From Dromaius novaehollandiae (Eukaryota; Chordata; Aves; Casuariiformes; Dromaiidae): DNA of 64,000 nt. The stretch spans positions 20,204,469 through 20,268,468 of the forward strand of contig NC_088112.1 in the NCBI RefSeq assembly GCF_036370855.1, in the 5' to 3' direction. Position 1 is the stretch's first letter. Every line of letters starts with the position of its first letter. Made by a program: the position numbers and the translations under genes. The notes under the pieces were generated by a model that was not told the DNA's origin, did not search any database, and saw nothing but the letters and a program-made list of their open reading frames with translations. Shown here piece after piece: positions 51,700 through 64,000 of this stretch.

Positions 51700-52140
51700 G
51701 CTTTCGGCGGCACTGCACGGGGCACGCGGGAGACGTCCCCAGGCGCCGGCAGCCAGCGGCGCCTAGTCATTTCTCACGTCAGCACGCTCTTTCGCTGTTC
51801 TCACTTTTGCTGCAGGCGCTTCTCTCCCGCCCGCCGCCGCCGCGGCAGAGAGGAAGCAGGGAAAGTTACCGCCGCCCACGCTCGGGCGCTGCCCCGGCTC
51901 GTCCCCAGCCCCGCGTCCCGCCAGCCCGGCCGGAGCCCGCCGGAGCGGCCCCGCCGCCGCCGTCGCCCTCCGCTCCCGCGGCACCGCTGCTCCGAGGAGG
52001 AGGAGGAGGAGGAGGAACGCCGGGGAGCCCCGCGGGATGCCTCCGCGCTGCCTTTCGGCATTGCGTGCACAAAGACGGACGCGGCTGGAGGGGCTGCGCG
52101 GGTGCAACGTGCCCCGGCGCGGCGCAGGGCGAGGAAGGAC
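51700..52140. promoter_or_regulatory. CpG island in the TCF7 intron, possible internal promoter
   Basis: Dense CpG block with CCGCCGCCGCCGCGG and a GGA triplet repeat near 51995-52015. Mammalian TCF7 is reported to make N-terminally shortened proteins from an internal promoter. Whether this island does that here is an inference. Confidence 0.35.
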
Positions 52141-53835
52141 CAGTCGTCCCATCCCCATCACTGCCTCCGCACGGGCTGCACCGCCAGTATTTGCAGGCAG
52201 TGGCCAAACGAAGGGCAAAGTGTTAACGAGCACGATTAAGCCTGAATACAACCGACAACTTGGAGCTGCTGTGCTTAAATACACATCCCACGTAGGGGCA
52301 AGCAGCGGCCCGGCTCGGCTTTCCACCCCTGTGCGTTGCACTTGGCGGCAGACGGAGGGCTGTTAATGCAGCTCCGCATTTTCCCGTGGTTTTCTTCCAG
52401 CTTCTTTAAAATCCGGCTCCGCTTCGGTTTCCAAAAGCTTTCCATGAGCCTCTGCGTTTCGTTTGCTGTCCGTGCTAAGGAACATGTTTCTCGGGAACGT
52501 TTCTGCTCCCGGGACATGTCCACGGCGCCGCACTCGCCTCCATGTCCAAACGCCACACGGAGCTTTTACAAGTTTTCACAACTTTTTGCAGTTCCCTCCG
52601 AGCTTTCCCGGTCTGGCACCGTTACCTAATCCCCGGCCCAGCTCGGAGGCCGTCAGACCCCGTCCCGGCCTCGCCGCACCGGCTCCAGCGCGGGGCAGCG
52701 CCTTGCTCAGCAGCGCGGCTCCCCGGGCGGCTGCTGCTGCTGCTGCTGGTTTCTGTTTTTAAGCGAGGATGGTTATTATTTTTAAGTTAAACTGTGCAGG
52801 GGAAATAGCTGAGCTTTTCACCGTTTACGGGCACAGGAAGAGCTGTTTCGCTTCTCAAGTATTTATCTTCTAAGAGAAAGATGTAGGTGGTTCTTCACCA
52901 AAAAAAAAAAAAAAAAAAGCATGGAAAAATAAAGCCCAAAAGTCCCCCCAGAGGCTGCCTCGCTGACGGTGACCGAGGACAAGCGCTGAGATAATTATGG
53001 CCCTTCCCAGAGGAGAGAAACCCCCGGAAAAGCCAACTTGTGACACCCCTGCCCAATACTGACAGTCCCATGTAGAGGCCGGGCCACCTCGCTTCAAGAA
53101 GGCTCCTCAGCGGTGCAGAAAGTCCCGCTGCTCCGCAGCCGCTTTGCTCACGAAACGCGGCTGCTGCGATGTTCAAATCGGCTCCGGGAGATTGTCCGGG
53201 GTCCAGGGGACGCGCGCGGCCCGGCACGCCAAGGGACGCGCGGCCTCGGCCAGCCCCGGGCTGCGAGCAGAGGAGAAGCCCCCACTTGGCCCCCGGCGGC
53301 TGATAGTGTCTGACCTCCTTTGCTCTGCTGCAGCAGGTGCTGAAATACCCAGAATTGATCAGGAAAATGCCCAAGAGGGAGGAAAGCAAAAATAAGAGCG
53401 TGCAACAGAGCCAACCGCCGCGCTCATTGCAAGAAGTTCTGAGCTACCGGTTCCAGGAGCGTTAGAGAAAGGGGTTTTTGCTCGTCTGGCACGAGACCCA
53501 CAACACGTAACGGCACAAAGACCCAGCGAAATGCAGAAAATGGGTTCCCACGCCAGACCTGCATCCCGGCCCCATGCACCCGGGAGGATTTGGGGACAAA
53601 ACCTGCCTCTGGAGGAGGGCTTGGACCTCAGACGAAGCCAAAGGCGCTCCTGGCCTCGGCACTGGTTTTTGAGCCCACGGCCGGCGAAAAGGTCTGCGAG
53701 ACTTCTCAGTGCATCTGCTGGCAGCTAAACCCAACAGGAAACCTCGAGGTGTCGGCAAGGCACATTTTCAGGTGACAAAAGTTTGCTTACATGTCATCTG
53801 GGCTCTCGCAGGAGGCCTCGCAGCTGCTCGGCCGG

Positions 53836-53948
53836 GTTTTCTCTCTTTTTTTTTTTTTCATTTACAACAAAAACAAAAACAAAAAACAGCCCGTTGACTT
53901 GAAAGAGCACAAGGGAATTAAAAAAAAAAACACAAACAACAAAAAAAT
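53836..53948 (+). repeat. T-rich then CAAAAA-rich simple sequence
   Basis: A T run near 53846-53858 is followed by ACAACAAAAACAAAAACAAA at about 53864-53883, then A runs with CAAACAACAAAAAAA to 53947. It is low-complexity sequence. Confidence 0.85.
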
Positions 53949-54989
53949 TCCGAGGTGATCGAAGGCGTTTCGATTCTCCGAACATCAGAGAAGGCGAAAC
54001 CTGCCCCTCGGTGCCAGCGGCAGGGCCGGGGAGCTCCCGCCGGCCCCCCCGGCCGCCGCTTCCTGCGGGATTTTCTCCCGCCCCGTCTGCTATTCCCGAA
54101 GCCCCGCTTGGGCGGGGAGACCTCGGTGCGTGGGAACGCCGCTGATCTGGAGAAACGCACAACAAAACAAGCGTCTAAGCCGGCCCGAAAGGAAATCCCC
54201 AGCTCGGCGACTGCGCCGTGAAAAAGCGACAGCAATAACAGCAATAATAACAACAGCGGTAACGGTGTCCTGGCCCTGCCGGCTTTCCAGGGCGCTTCCT
54301 CCCAGCACGCGCGGCTCCCAAGGCCGAGCGCTTGCACAGCGCCGGGTGACACCAAGAGAAGGTCTCAGTACGTCAGATACGGTCAAGCCCAGGTGTGTGC
54401 AACCACCTAAATAACAGATAAGCAGGTCCGACAGAGGATGATGGTTTATAATAGTCACCATCTTTCTTCGCCATCCCTTCCATTGCTGCGGTGAAAGCCT
54501 TTGATATGGATATGGACGTCAGAAGCACTCCCAACACAGATGACCACGAGTGAACGAATGACGATGACCAAGATCTTCCCCAAAGCCTTCCCAGACCCTT
54601 CCGGAGCCGGTGAGCAGGGGTCCGAGGCCGGACGCCGCATTGGCCCCAGGAGCATCCCGGGATGCCGCACGTCCGCAGCGCGCCGGCTGGGGACCACGCG
54701 GCGAGGACTCGGCCGGGAGGAGCTTCGCCTGCAGCTGCAGCGGGACCGCCGTGGCGGTGCCGAGCTCCTCGCTGGGGGAGGCCGGGGGGAGCTGGTCCCC
54801 TCCGGAGTCGAACGCGGCTTTTGCGGACGCCCTGCAGCTGTAAAGCGATAGCAGCTTCCCGCGCCGCGGGGTGACACGTTTACAAAGAGCCGCAGCCACT
54901 AATCCCGGATGATGCCGCGCGTCCGCCTGCGAGAAACCCTCGTTTTCTCCACACGAGGAATTAGTTCCTTTAATGCTTAATACCTTTTT

Positions 54990-55460
54990 TCCCACTGAAA
55001 GCAAGCGAGCGTTATGGTGCGCAGAACGAAATAAACATTTTAATTAAAATGTAGAATTTATCTCGCCGCTGAATCCTTGAGAGCCCCCAACGATATGTCA
55101 GGCTCCGCTCTCCCATTCTGCATCTTCCTCTGATCTCTTAATGCGAACGGCTGAATTAAAACCTGGGCTTGGTGGATTTGCATATAATTAGACGGCAAGG
55201 GAAATTAATAGGGAATTGGATGGTTTCCTCCTCTGCCCATCTGATGTCTTTACCAGATTAAAACCAGAAGAGTTGATTTTTTTAATTATTGTAAAAATGT
55301 ATTAAATGTTATTTAACCTTTTTTGTCTGGGGGGGAGGGAAGCAAATGGGAGGGGTAAGGAAACAAACTTATACATAAAAATGAACACCTCCTATCATGG
55401 GAAGCAAACAGCGTTGTAATTGGGATTAGAAAAGAATCCTAATTAATCTTGTCCTGCCAC
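54990..55460. promoter_or_regulatory. AT-rich island with TAATTA motifs, candidate enhancer
   Basis: AT-rich stretch following GC-rich DNA, with TAATTA cores at 55041-55046, 55185-55190, 55283-55288 and 55440-55445 and an octamer ATTTGCAT at 55176-55183. It looks like conserved non-coding DNA within the presumed TCF7 intron. Conservation could not be tested. Confidence 0.35.
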
Positions 55461-58400
55461 TTGACTTCTAAAAGTTCCTTAAACGTTGCCTGCAATGAAA
55501 CGTAACACAAGGAGCAGCTTCAGGCTCAGGGGCTAATCCCGGGCCAGGAGCGGGGGGAAACCCTGATGCACCCGACGCCGTCCTGCTGCTCCGTTCCCCA
55601 CGATGGACCAGGCAACCAGACAGCGAACCAAGGGACACATCAAGCATCAAGCACCACGGCGACGGCTGACTCTACAAATAGTGATCTTTTTAGATCTTTT
55701 ATCATGTTTTATTCAGTATTGTCCATGCAGCCAATTTAGAAATACTTACTGGGCACCTTTTTATGGTGGTAAAGGAAAGAATAAATCAGGAAACTTAAGC
55801 TCTATTCCTGTCCTGTGCTCGGTTTCATCTCCTGTAAATCCATGATGGTAAAGGTAGCCTATTGCACTGGTATTAAGCCATACATATTTTAACTCAGCTC
55901 TTGGCATGTGTCATTAAATCCTGCTCTTCGGGTATTCAGATCCATAGATTTAATTGTATACTATTTCACTACGTGAGTGGAAGGTAATATGACTATTTTC
56001 ACTCGTGGGTCTTCAGCATGGCAGCCAGATTTTAGGGAGCTGGTTGTTCCTAAACTTCAGACCTTGTCTGAAAAGTTTAATTTTCTGTCTATGATACTGC
56101 AGCTAAACATGATGCCAGGTGATGCCGGCTGTGAAGGGGGGTTTTAACTTGGATGAGTCCTGAAACATAGCAAAGCGCAACTTCTCTTTGCTTTCTGCTA
56201 AATAACAAATAGTAAACGACTAGTGCTACAGCTAGGACAGCTTCTCGGCATAACTTTTTCCAAAAGCTCCAGTAAGTTTTTGCCTACAGCTTTATGAAAG
56301 TGACCCCGAACAGCAGCCCGGGAACAGCACAGTTAGGACAGACGTGAAAAACCTCCCCGTCGAAACTGGAGACCGCACAAAATGCACCCGGCCTTGAATT
56401 TCATTTTAAGCCAGGCAGACTGAAAGTTCACGAGCCAGGACTGATCAAAGGTTTCCCACTGAAAAAATGAGAAACTCGCAATTTCATATGGTTTTGATGA
56501 GAAAAATAATTGATGAGACTTTACTCTTTCAACTTGGTTTTGCTTTGAGTTTGGGGTTCATGTGAGTATGAAAACCAATGGGTGCAAACCCGCAAGGAAC
56601 GAAATCACGGAGCTTGGTACAGTTTTAATGACCAGGCTCTTACAACGGGGGACTGCACGGGGTCAGCAATTTTAAGGGTTTTTATTTTTGCAAGAAAACA
56701 CAAGACATGGAAACGGTGCTTTCAGGAGGCACCAGACCCAGCTTCAAGTCAGCGTCTTGCTGCCCAAACAGTTCTCCGTCACGTCCCGTCGGGACACGGC
56801 GATCCGGGAAAAGCGCTCTGCAGAAACGCTGACCCCAGCCCCGTTCGCTGGGTGCTGCCATGCCGGAGGTGACCGCGCGCATCCGGACACCCAAACTCGC
56901 TCAGATTAAGCCCAAACCGCCCACTGCGCATCTAGGAGCTCCCCTCTTTCCGGGCATGGGAGCTCGCGGCAGACCCCGAGGGGTTTCCTTGGGGCACCTA
57001 CCGCGCTTAGCGATTCGGGTCCTACCCCGTGGCTGCTCTTGCCACGAAATACAAACCGATTCACTACAGCTGCTGCAGCGCTGGGGTTCGTCCAGAAGAA
57101 AGGAAGGAGAAAAAGAAGCCAAGAAGAAGGAAGGAGAGATTGCAGCCCAGGGCACCATCAACATTTCCAGATTCGTGGCACTCTAGATTTTTTCCCGACC
57201 AGGTGGTTAACTAATTTACACCACTCCCAGGGCTCAGCTGTTTAACTGCAGGCCACGTTGGGTCACAGATACTATTTTTTCAACTGACTTGGAAATTCCT
57301 CTGATTTGTTACCGTAACCGATAGGAGCATCCGCTGCACGATGAAACTGAGCTTACGCAGAGCATCGCTTACCATAAGAAATGCCTCCACCACACCTACC
57401 GCACTCCGCTCCCACGTGCCCACACCGCGATTTTCTAAACTTTGTCGTATTTAGGGTCCGAGCTGGCAGCCGGGGTGTTCACATCCGCGTTATAAAGTCT
57501 GAGAAGGACAAACTTCTCCTTCCATCTGGACAGTGACCCAAGAGCAGAAAATCCCCCCTTCAGCAGGACACCAACACATCATCAAGCCCTACACTAGTAT
57601 TTTTTTCTAATAAAAGTCCTCTTCCTAACAAAAGGATTGTGCATATGTTAAAAAACACAATTAAAACTATTTCATTTGGTTTACATTTCCATTTTTCCCT
57701 TTTGCAATTCAAAAATAAGATCTTCTATCTTACGGGCACCATCTAAGCTACCTAGAATGCAAAATGTAAAACCCATACAGGTGGTAAAGGATTACACATT
57801 TTTACACTTTTGGTTTTAGCGGAGGAGCTACACAGGGAAAGTAATTTATTTTTAAAAGATACGACTAATATAATAGGTCCCCTCGATTTGTTGGCTAGCT
57901 TTCTCCACTGCTCCAGAACATAAAAGCGCTTGGGGCTTCCTGAATAAATAAACCCTCAGATACAGCCGAGACCTCGATGGGTTTTAGAAGGAAACATCAC
58001 CTTAGAAGAGGCCACTTCCAAGGGCAGATAGCTACGGCCACGCTGGTAGACATCCATCCAGATTTCTAGATACTCGTAGGCACGGAAAACGCTGCCTCTT
58101 CTCCCGCGCCCGGGACCCCAGAGCCGCCCGCGCACCGGGGGGGCCTCCGCCGGGCGCAGCTTATCCGCAGGTCGGTGCCGCCAGGGAAGCGTGAAATTAT
58201 TCCCAACCGGTGCGAAACCGGCAGTAAATCACGGCGCTCGCCGGCCCCGGCCAAGCGGGCACGGCGACCCCGGGGGCCACGAGGCGTGAATGGCACCGGC
58301 CCCCGCGGCAAACAGCCCCGGCGACGTCAGCCGGCGCACGCGGGAACGCTCCCCTTCCGCCTGTTTGCAAGTATTAATATTTTAAATTGCTACAATTTGC

Positions 58401-60145
58401 ACCGGGGACTAATAAATCATGATTATTCACTGGGAAACCAATTGCAGCGGGGAATCTAATCCCTCATATCTACTCTGTCTGCTATAAAGGAGCTACCGGT
58501 GAGCGAAGACGGAGCTCCCCGGCAATCAGAGATTGCACGATTTGTTTTTCTATTTTACTTTTCCATCGGTTATTATGTGGATACCCGCACTGCCTCCCCT
58601 CTCGCCCAACCCGCGAGAAGTCTCCCGTGGGCAATGGGGTGGGAGAAGCCTCTAGGGCACCACGCTGCCCATTGCACCCCCAAAAAACGTCCTCGGGGGG
58701 CTCGGATCTCGCCGAACCCCACTGATCCTTATGCTAATGGCAAAGGATGAGCTCCAACCCCCCCCGCGCCACGACTCCAGCCACCAAACGCCACGCGTGC
58801 GGCCAACGCGGAGGAGGAGACACGGCCAGGGCCAACCGGTTTGCAAAGCCGGAGGAATGCTGCCGATGCCGACACGGAGCAGCGCTTCCATAAACAACCC
58901 CGGAGCGGGCCGGCGGCCGTTTCGCTGAGACCGAATTCCTGCTGCTCCTGCCGCAGCGCCGGGGACGCCGATTGCGACACGCCGCCGCGCCGGCACGGGC
59001 AGCACGGGACTTTTGCTACAAGGGGCGTTACTCGAAGAAAAAGCACTGCAATATAATTTTACAAATTCTGGCTAAAAGCCAGTGGCTACAGCAGAAAGAT
59101 GGGGATGCAGCTTGGCGTCGGGTTCAGCTGTGAAACACCTCCCACTGCCACCCATTGAACGCGGCAGACCCTCCCTTTTGCAATATTGCAAGAAGTTGGA
59201 GAAACTTAAATTCTGGAACTAGCTCCCTTAGGTGTTAAACGGGAGGGGGGGGCTGCAGGGAGAAACTCTGAAATGCAAAAGCTGCTCTGCTGCCTCCTGA
59301 GACAAAGCCACCGTCTGCCAGGGAGCAAGATGCCGGGTGAGACCAGGGCGGGACGGAGACCCCGGGGCGCCGGAGGGGCTTTGCACGAGCTTTGCATGGC
59401 GCTGGCACCGAGAAAGCCCGGCTGCCAGCGAGCTTTGAAGAATCATGCTCTTAAAACTGAAAGAAATAAAAATAAAATAATGAAATAATTTAAATGGCAG
59501 CCAGCAGACTGCTCGCCCAGCATTTTCCCACCTCGGGCAGGAGCTCTGATTAATGCTCATCAGCCTATCTGCACGTTAGATCCTGATGATTCATCACTTA
59601 CTACCCTAGGAACTATGACGCACCGGGGAGAGATACGTTTGCAGATGCCATGGGTGGATGCCACGTCTGGAACACCTAAACGATCTTGGCATGAAAAGGG
59701 ACCAACCACAAGCCCAGCTAATCAAACCAGCATTTCTCAACCTGCACCTTCCATAGTTACAAAAAAGATTCGGAGCGCAGACAAGACGATGGCGCTGGAG
59801 ACAAATTTATCGGCCTCATCAGCGGTGTACGATCCTCGCGGAACAAAGCACTTCGCAGGCAACCTGCCAGGAGCCTGTGGCTGCTCCTCGTTTGCATATA
59901 AATTTAAAAAGAATTTTAATAAGTGTTAAATGCACATGATTACTTTTTATTTATAGCTGAAAGTAGGTGTATACAGCACTTTATAAAGCACGCAGAAAGA
60001 AAAAGGACATTTGGAAGTCTGGATGGAAATCAATGGAAAATGGAAAATCAACGACTGCCGCTCTTAACCGACTTCTTGATACCCGGCTTTATTGTCCAAG
60101 CGGCCGCAGGCACGACAGGGATGGATGTGAATATATTACATGATA

Positions 60146-60522
60146 TTACGTCACCAAGCTGCTAGGTTAAGGTCACTGCATTGCACCCATCGCACGAGCA
60201 GACCCCGGCACCTGCTCGGCTTCGTTGCAAGCAGGGTAAGAAAAAGAAGCCGAATTCCGCTGTGGGGGCTGGAGATTCAGCTCTCTTTCAGACACCATGT
60301 AGTCATGAGACACTGAAGATCAAAAGAGTTATTTGTGAACTTCAGACCTATTATTGGATACAGTGTCTCCTTAGTCAAAACCTCTTTACCTCTTCTGTAA
60401 GTTGAAAGGATTTCCTGGGAAATGCATCTTTGCTCCACCGCTATGCTACAGTCCTCCAAAACGCCTTATTTACAAAGGACAATATTCTAGCCAAGTGACG
60501 TCATCTTACGGTGATGACATCA
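60146..60522. promoter_or_regulatory. Cluster of CRE/ATF-type sites
   Basis: TTACGTCA at 60146-60153, the perfect palindrome TGACGTCA at 60496-60503 and TGACATCA at 60515-60522. The last two are 19 bp apart, about two helical turns. Function is inferred from motif matches only. Confidence 0.35.
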
Positions 60523-63500
60523 GATATTCTTCCTTGAAACCTTTCTCCAAGGGAGACTTTTGTCAGATCGCGCAGCTACAGTAGCCTTTTTTATTTTATC
60601 CATATGAGAGCAGGCAAAGGAACCGGGGACAGCAGGATTTCCCACCCGCCAATTCCCGAAGGCATCAGCCGGCCACGCTGTCAACGCTCAACCGCTTCTT
60701 CCTACCTCAGAGGTCCCTAGGGCAGCAAAACACAAGCCCAAACTAAACCCTAAACTTGCTCTGGAGGATGATATTAACCTCAGACCTAAACGCAGCCAAC
60801 TGGCACCCTTTGATATTATATCAAAACGTAGCCTTGTGGCCCTGCTAAACCCGGGCCCTCCTCTTTCTCCACCTACCTTTCCCAGCTCAAAACAGCCCCA
60901 GCCCTAAATCCAGCTGAAAGCCTCCGCAGGGAACCGGGACGGCCCGTCCCTCTCGCAGCAGCGCTGCCCCGGCTCTCCCCAAACCCGCCAAGGCAGCTTG
61001 AAAGCAGCTTGTGTCTTTATGACTTAGGCTAGAGTTCTGGTTAGGGCTAGAGTTTAACACGGGGATGATGGTGAGGTTGGAGTAGGGGTCAGGATTATAA
61101 TCCAGGCCATGATGAACAGATGAAATTGGGCAATGACGGGGTTCAGTGGAGGCTGATGAGTGAAGTAAGGGGAGAGGACATATTGCTCTCTGAGCTCATC
61201 TTCTTCCAGGACTGGTCATGGGGCCGTGAGTTTGTGAAGGGCCAGAATCACAGTTTTATCAGAAGAAACTGCTGGGCTAGGATAATAAAGAGATTTGGGG
61301 GAGATGGTACCAAATCAAAAACTCACGTTGAGCGAATCTGTGACTCCTTTGAAGTCTGAGGTGATCAGGAGTCACTGGACTAGTGAAAGGGCTGAGGCTG
61401 AGGTTAGGGTAGAGTTTGAGTCCAGCAGATGATTGGCAGCCTCTGAACGTGCTGCCACATCTGGAACCATTATTAGCCTCAAAGTATATTTAGTCTGGGA
61501 CAGGGAGAAGTTCCTAGGGCTGGGCTAACACTGAGTGTAGGATTAGGGCTTGCATCAGGAGAAACGGAAGAGTTAGCACACGAGAGGGTTTCTGAAGAGA
61601 GCACCAGACCAACCTGAGAGCTGCTGATGCACCTGGACCACGCTTGGACCTACAGCCCGCAAGGCACGGCTGAACAACGCTCAAGGTAGTAGGCAAAGCT
61701 CAGAGGGAAAGTACCAATTAAACAGCTTATCATGGGAATTCAGAGGCGGTGGACACTAGCTACTCTGTCTCATGGCTTTTCCCAGCTAAATCCTAATCCT
61801 AAACCATCTCCCTCCTCTCCGGTGTCCCCCAGCAGCCCCCAGCCCTGGGGCAAGCGGATGCTCTGTCCTGGTGCCCAGGCTCACCTTCAGCTGTCACTTG
61901 TCCTCATGTAGTTCTTATGTCTCCACCAGCCCAACCTTTAACCCTAACGTGCTGCATCCATCTCAAAAACAGATCTTTTTTTTTCCTTTTGCTAAACTGT
62001 GCATTCAAGCAAAAACGTCACAAAATTGTTGCCATGAGCAAAATAACTAGGTCATGGCTCTTTCAATTGCTGCTAATCTTCTGTATTTGGTTCATTGAGG
62101 GTCTTTGCGCTAATGAAGACTGTAAAGAGTAAATGAGAATGAAAAACTACACATGAAATGCATTTCCTCTAGGGTAAGTCTACTGACCTGCGAAACCCAC
62201 ACACGTTATACTACCGACTGTAAGCCTTCAACGCTGGGGAGCGAATCAAAAGTAAAAGCAACTCTGAAATGATGAAAAATGGAAATTCTCTCGCCCATAT
62301 CATTAATACACAACAATAAATACATCCAAGCCTTCTCTGCACAGAGTCTCTACCAGGAGACTTTCTTTTTTCAGTACCAGATTGGAAACTTGCCATTTCA
62401 AATGTTTCAGCATAGAACCGGCCCAACATTATCTTCTCCCTGGTTCTTTGAGTAACAAATATTTTACATATAATAATAACACTGAGATTCACATTCTGCC
62501 CTTCCTTTCGCTGGCACGAGTCACTGGAAATTGGGAAACAGCTGTAATTGGATTTAGGGATGAGACACTAAAGGACTTCCCACACTCCTTGCATTTTTGG
62601 GATTTACTGCCTAGATCTTGATCCTCAGAGTATTTGAAGGCAGAGCAGAGGCCGATTAGAGCAGATGCCCTGTGAACACGCAACTCTCCAGAGGGGAAAG
62701 CAGCTTCTTTCCAACTCAGTTAGCTCCGGTAGAAGGTCCACAGCCTCTCTCCTCCCTGCCACTTCCAAGCTGGGAATACGCTGCTCTCCAAGCGGGAGGT
62801 CTCATGCGAGGGAAAGCAAGGGAGATTTTTATGCCTGATTTCTGGGAAAGTGCTCATAAAGATTTATAAAGACTTGAACTCATCTACAAAGATTCGTAGA
62901 GCACAGCCATCTATTTAGGTTTATACAGACTACGGATGAAATAATTTCCACCTGAATGTGTTTGCATGGGCAGAGCTTGCTCGTGCCGTGTCCAGTGTTT
63001 ATTCCCCGCCGGGGGCTCGGAGCACGGCACCCCGCAGCCCAGCCCCGCGCCCGGCCGCGGCCGCTGCTCCGCTCGCCCCGAGCAGACCCCGGGCTCGCGC
63101 TGCTCCGAAGCGGCCGCAGACCTCGCCACCAAACGCGACCGCTCTGCAAACAAAAATGGGACTAGGAGACGACCCGAGAGGAGCACGTGTGTGTGCCTGC
63201 GGGTGTGCGCGCGCTTATCTGCAGTCTGCGTGCACGCTGAGGAAGTTAATTTTAGTTTCGTATCTCAGACTCCTCACTGCTCTATCTACATGGTCTCTTC
63301 TGTTTCGGAGTGTGTGTAGCCAAGTTCAGGTGAAAAACACCATGTCTGTATTTTCCACGGTAAACCACAAGGGGTTTAAATTCACATCACTGTATTTGCA
63401 AACAAGCAACTTCTGCATGCACAGAATCCTGTTTCATTTGAAACCCTTGCCCCCAAACTGTCTTAAGTTAAAACGCTTTCAGAAGAAGAAAAGTTAACTT

Positions 63501-64000
63501 CTCGACCACAAGCAAAAAACCTCACACTGGCCCCACTGTATCCTGTGCACCATTAGCCAGAGAGGAGCCCGGGTTCTGATTTCCATGCCGGGTTGTCTTT
63601 CTGGTCTGTCCGGGGCTGGTCTAGACTGTATTCTGAACAGCACCAGCTAATTCCTCACCTCCCTTTCCCTGCCCACCTCCGCGACGCGCAACGAGCCCAA
63701 GAGCACGCCGGCACCAGAGCAGGAATAACCACCCGCCAGGACCACGCGTTAATTTGCTCTGCTCTGCTCCTAAATTCAGTCTCTCCCCTTCATTTATCAC
63801 TCTTGGTTTCCACCCAACCCACAGCAGGAGCTTTTGCAGGCTGGGTATTTCAGACGCGAGGGCCCAGGTCCTAATTGCCCATCTCTGCTCTTGCGTTTCC
63901 GTAGCATGGGAATCTCTTCTTTGCTCTGCACACTGACTAAAGAATGGGAAGCAGGGCTCGAAAAACACTTTTCTACCACCCGACACTTCATCATATTGCT

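Larger units (their letters stand above)
47367..64000 (-). other. TCF7: Presumed long TCF7 upstream intron (5' exons not found)
   Basis: 16.6 kb beyond the most upstream recognised TCF7 exon, which begins at a splice acceptor. I searched the - strand by eye for the beta-catenin-binding exon (DDLGANDE type) and the intermediate LEF-like Tyr-rich exon and found neither. The stretch contains a 20-bp minisatellite, several CpG blocks and AT-rich islands. A missed small exon is possible. Confidence 0.55.

Noticed and set aside
62489-62683. Reverse-strand frame with a CKECGKSFS zinc-finger-like string
   Set aside because: It has the CxxC..KSF half of a C2H2 finger, but no histidine pair follows, no neighbouring fingers exist and no splice signals support an exon. 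Likely chance.

Overview
This is vertebrate nuclear DNA, most likely from a bird or another sauropsid. The coding parts are multi-exon genes with GT-AG introns. Degenerate CR1 LINE tails occur at about 6.65, 12.16 and 16.42 kb, and there are remnants resembling an old amniote tRNA-derived SINE. CpG-rich GC blocks like those of small avian chromosomes fill the right half. I cannot name the species from sequence alone.

Three genes are present, in the arrangement known for human chromosome 5q31. (1) The last two exons of PPP2CA (protein phosphatase 2A catalytic subunit alpha) lie at the left edge on the + strand (653-1664). (2) SKP1, complete, lies on the + strand: CpG-island promoter near 14.1 kb, non-coding exon 1 ending at 14225, five coding exons from 16949 to 22668 giving 163 residues, and several poly(A) signals. 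(3) The C-terminal nine coding exons of TCF7 (T-cell factor 1, HMG-box Wnt effector) lie on the - strand from 47366 down to 29368. They include the HMG box, the basic tail, the C-clamp exon and the last exon. SKP1 and TCF7 converge tail to tail. The TCF7 first exons (beta-catenin-binding region) were not found and presumably lie beyond position 64000 or were missed in the long intron.

Layout: 1-29 kb is AT-rich apart from the SKP1 CpG island, with long introns and a probable TCF7 3' UTR. About 29-54 kb is GC- and CpG-rich, holds all recognised TCF7 coding exons, and contains tandem repeats, including a 40-unit, 20-bp minisatellite at 49881-50680. About 54-64 kb is presumed TCF7 intron, mixing GC blocks with AT-rich islands that look like regulatory DNA.

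The most informative observations concern TCF7 splicing. The last exon carries two meaningful reading frames, chosen by inclusion or skipping of a 73-nt C-clamp exon (a long E-type tail or a short tail ending FLPMEVL). An 87-nt symmetrical exon can be skipped to give exactly the junction of the mammalian protein. I found no undescribed multi-gene system. The genes are ordinary conserved vertebrate genes, and the unusual structure lies in the splicing logic and in the repeats.
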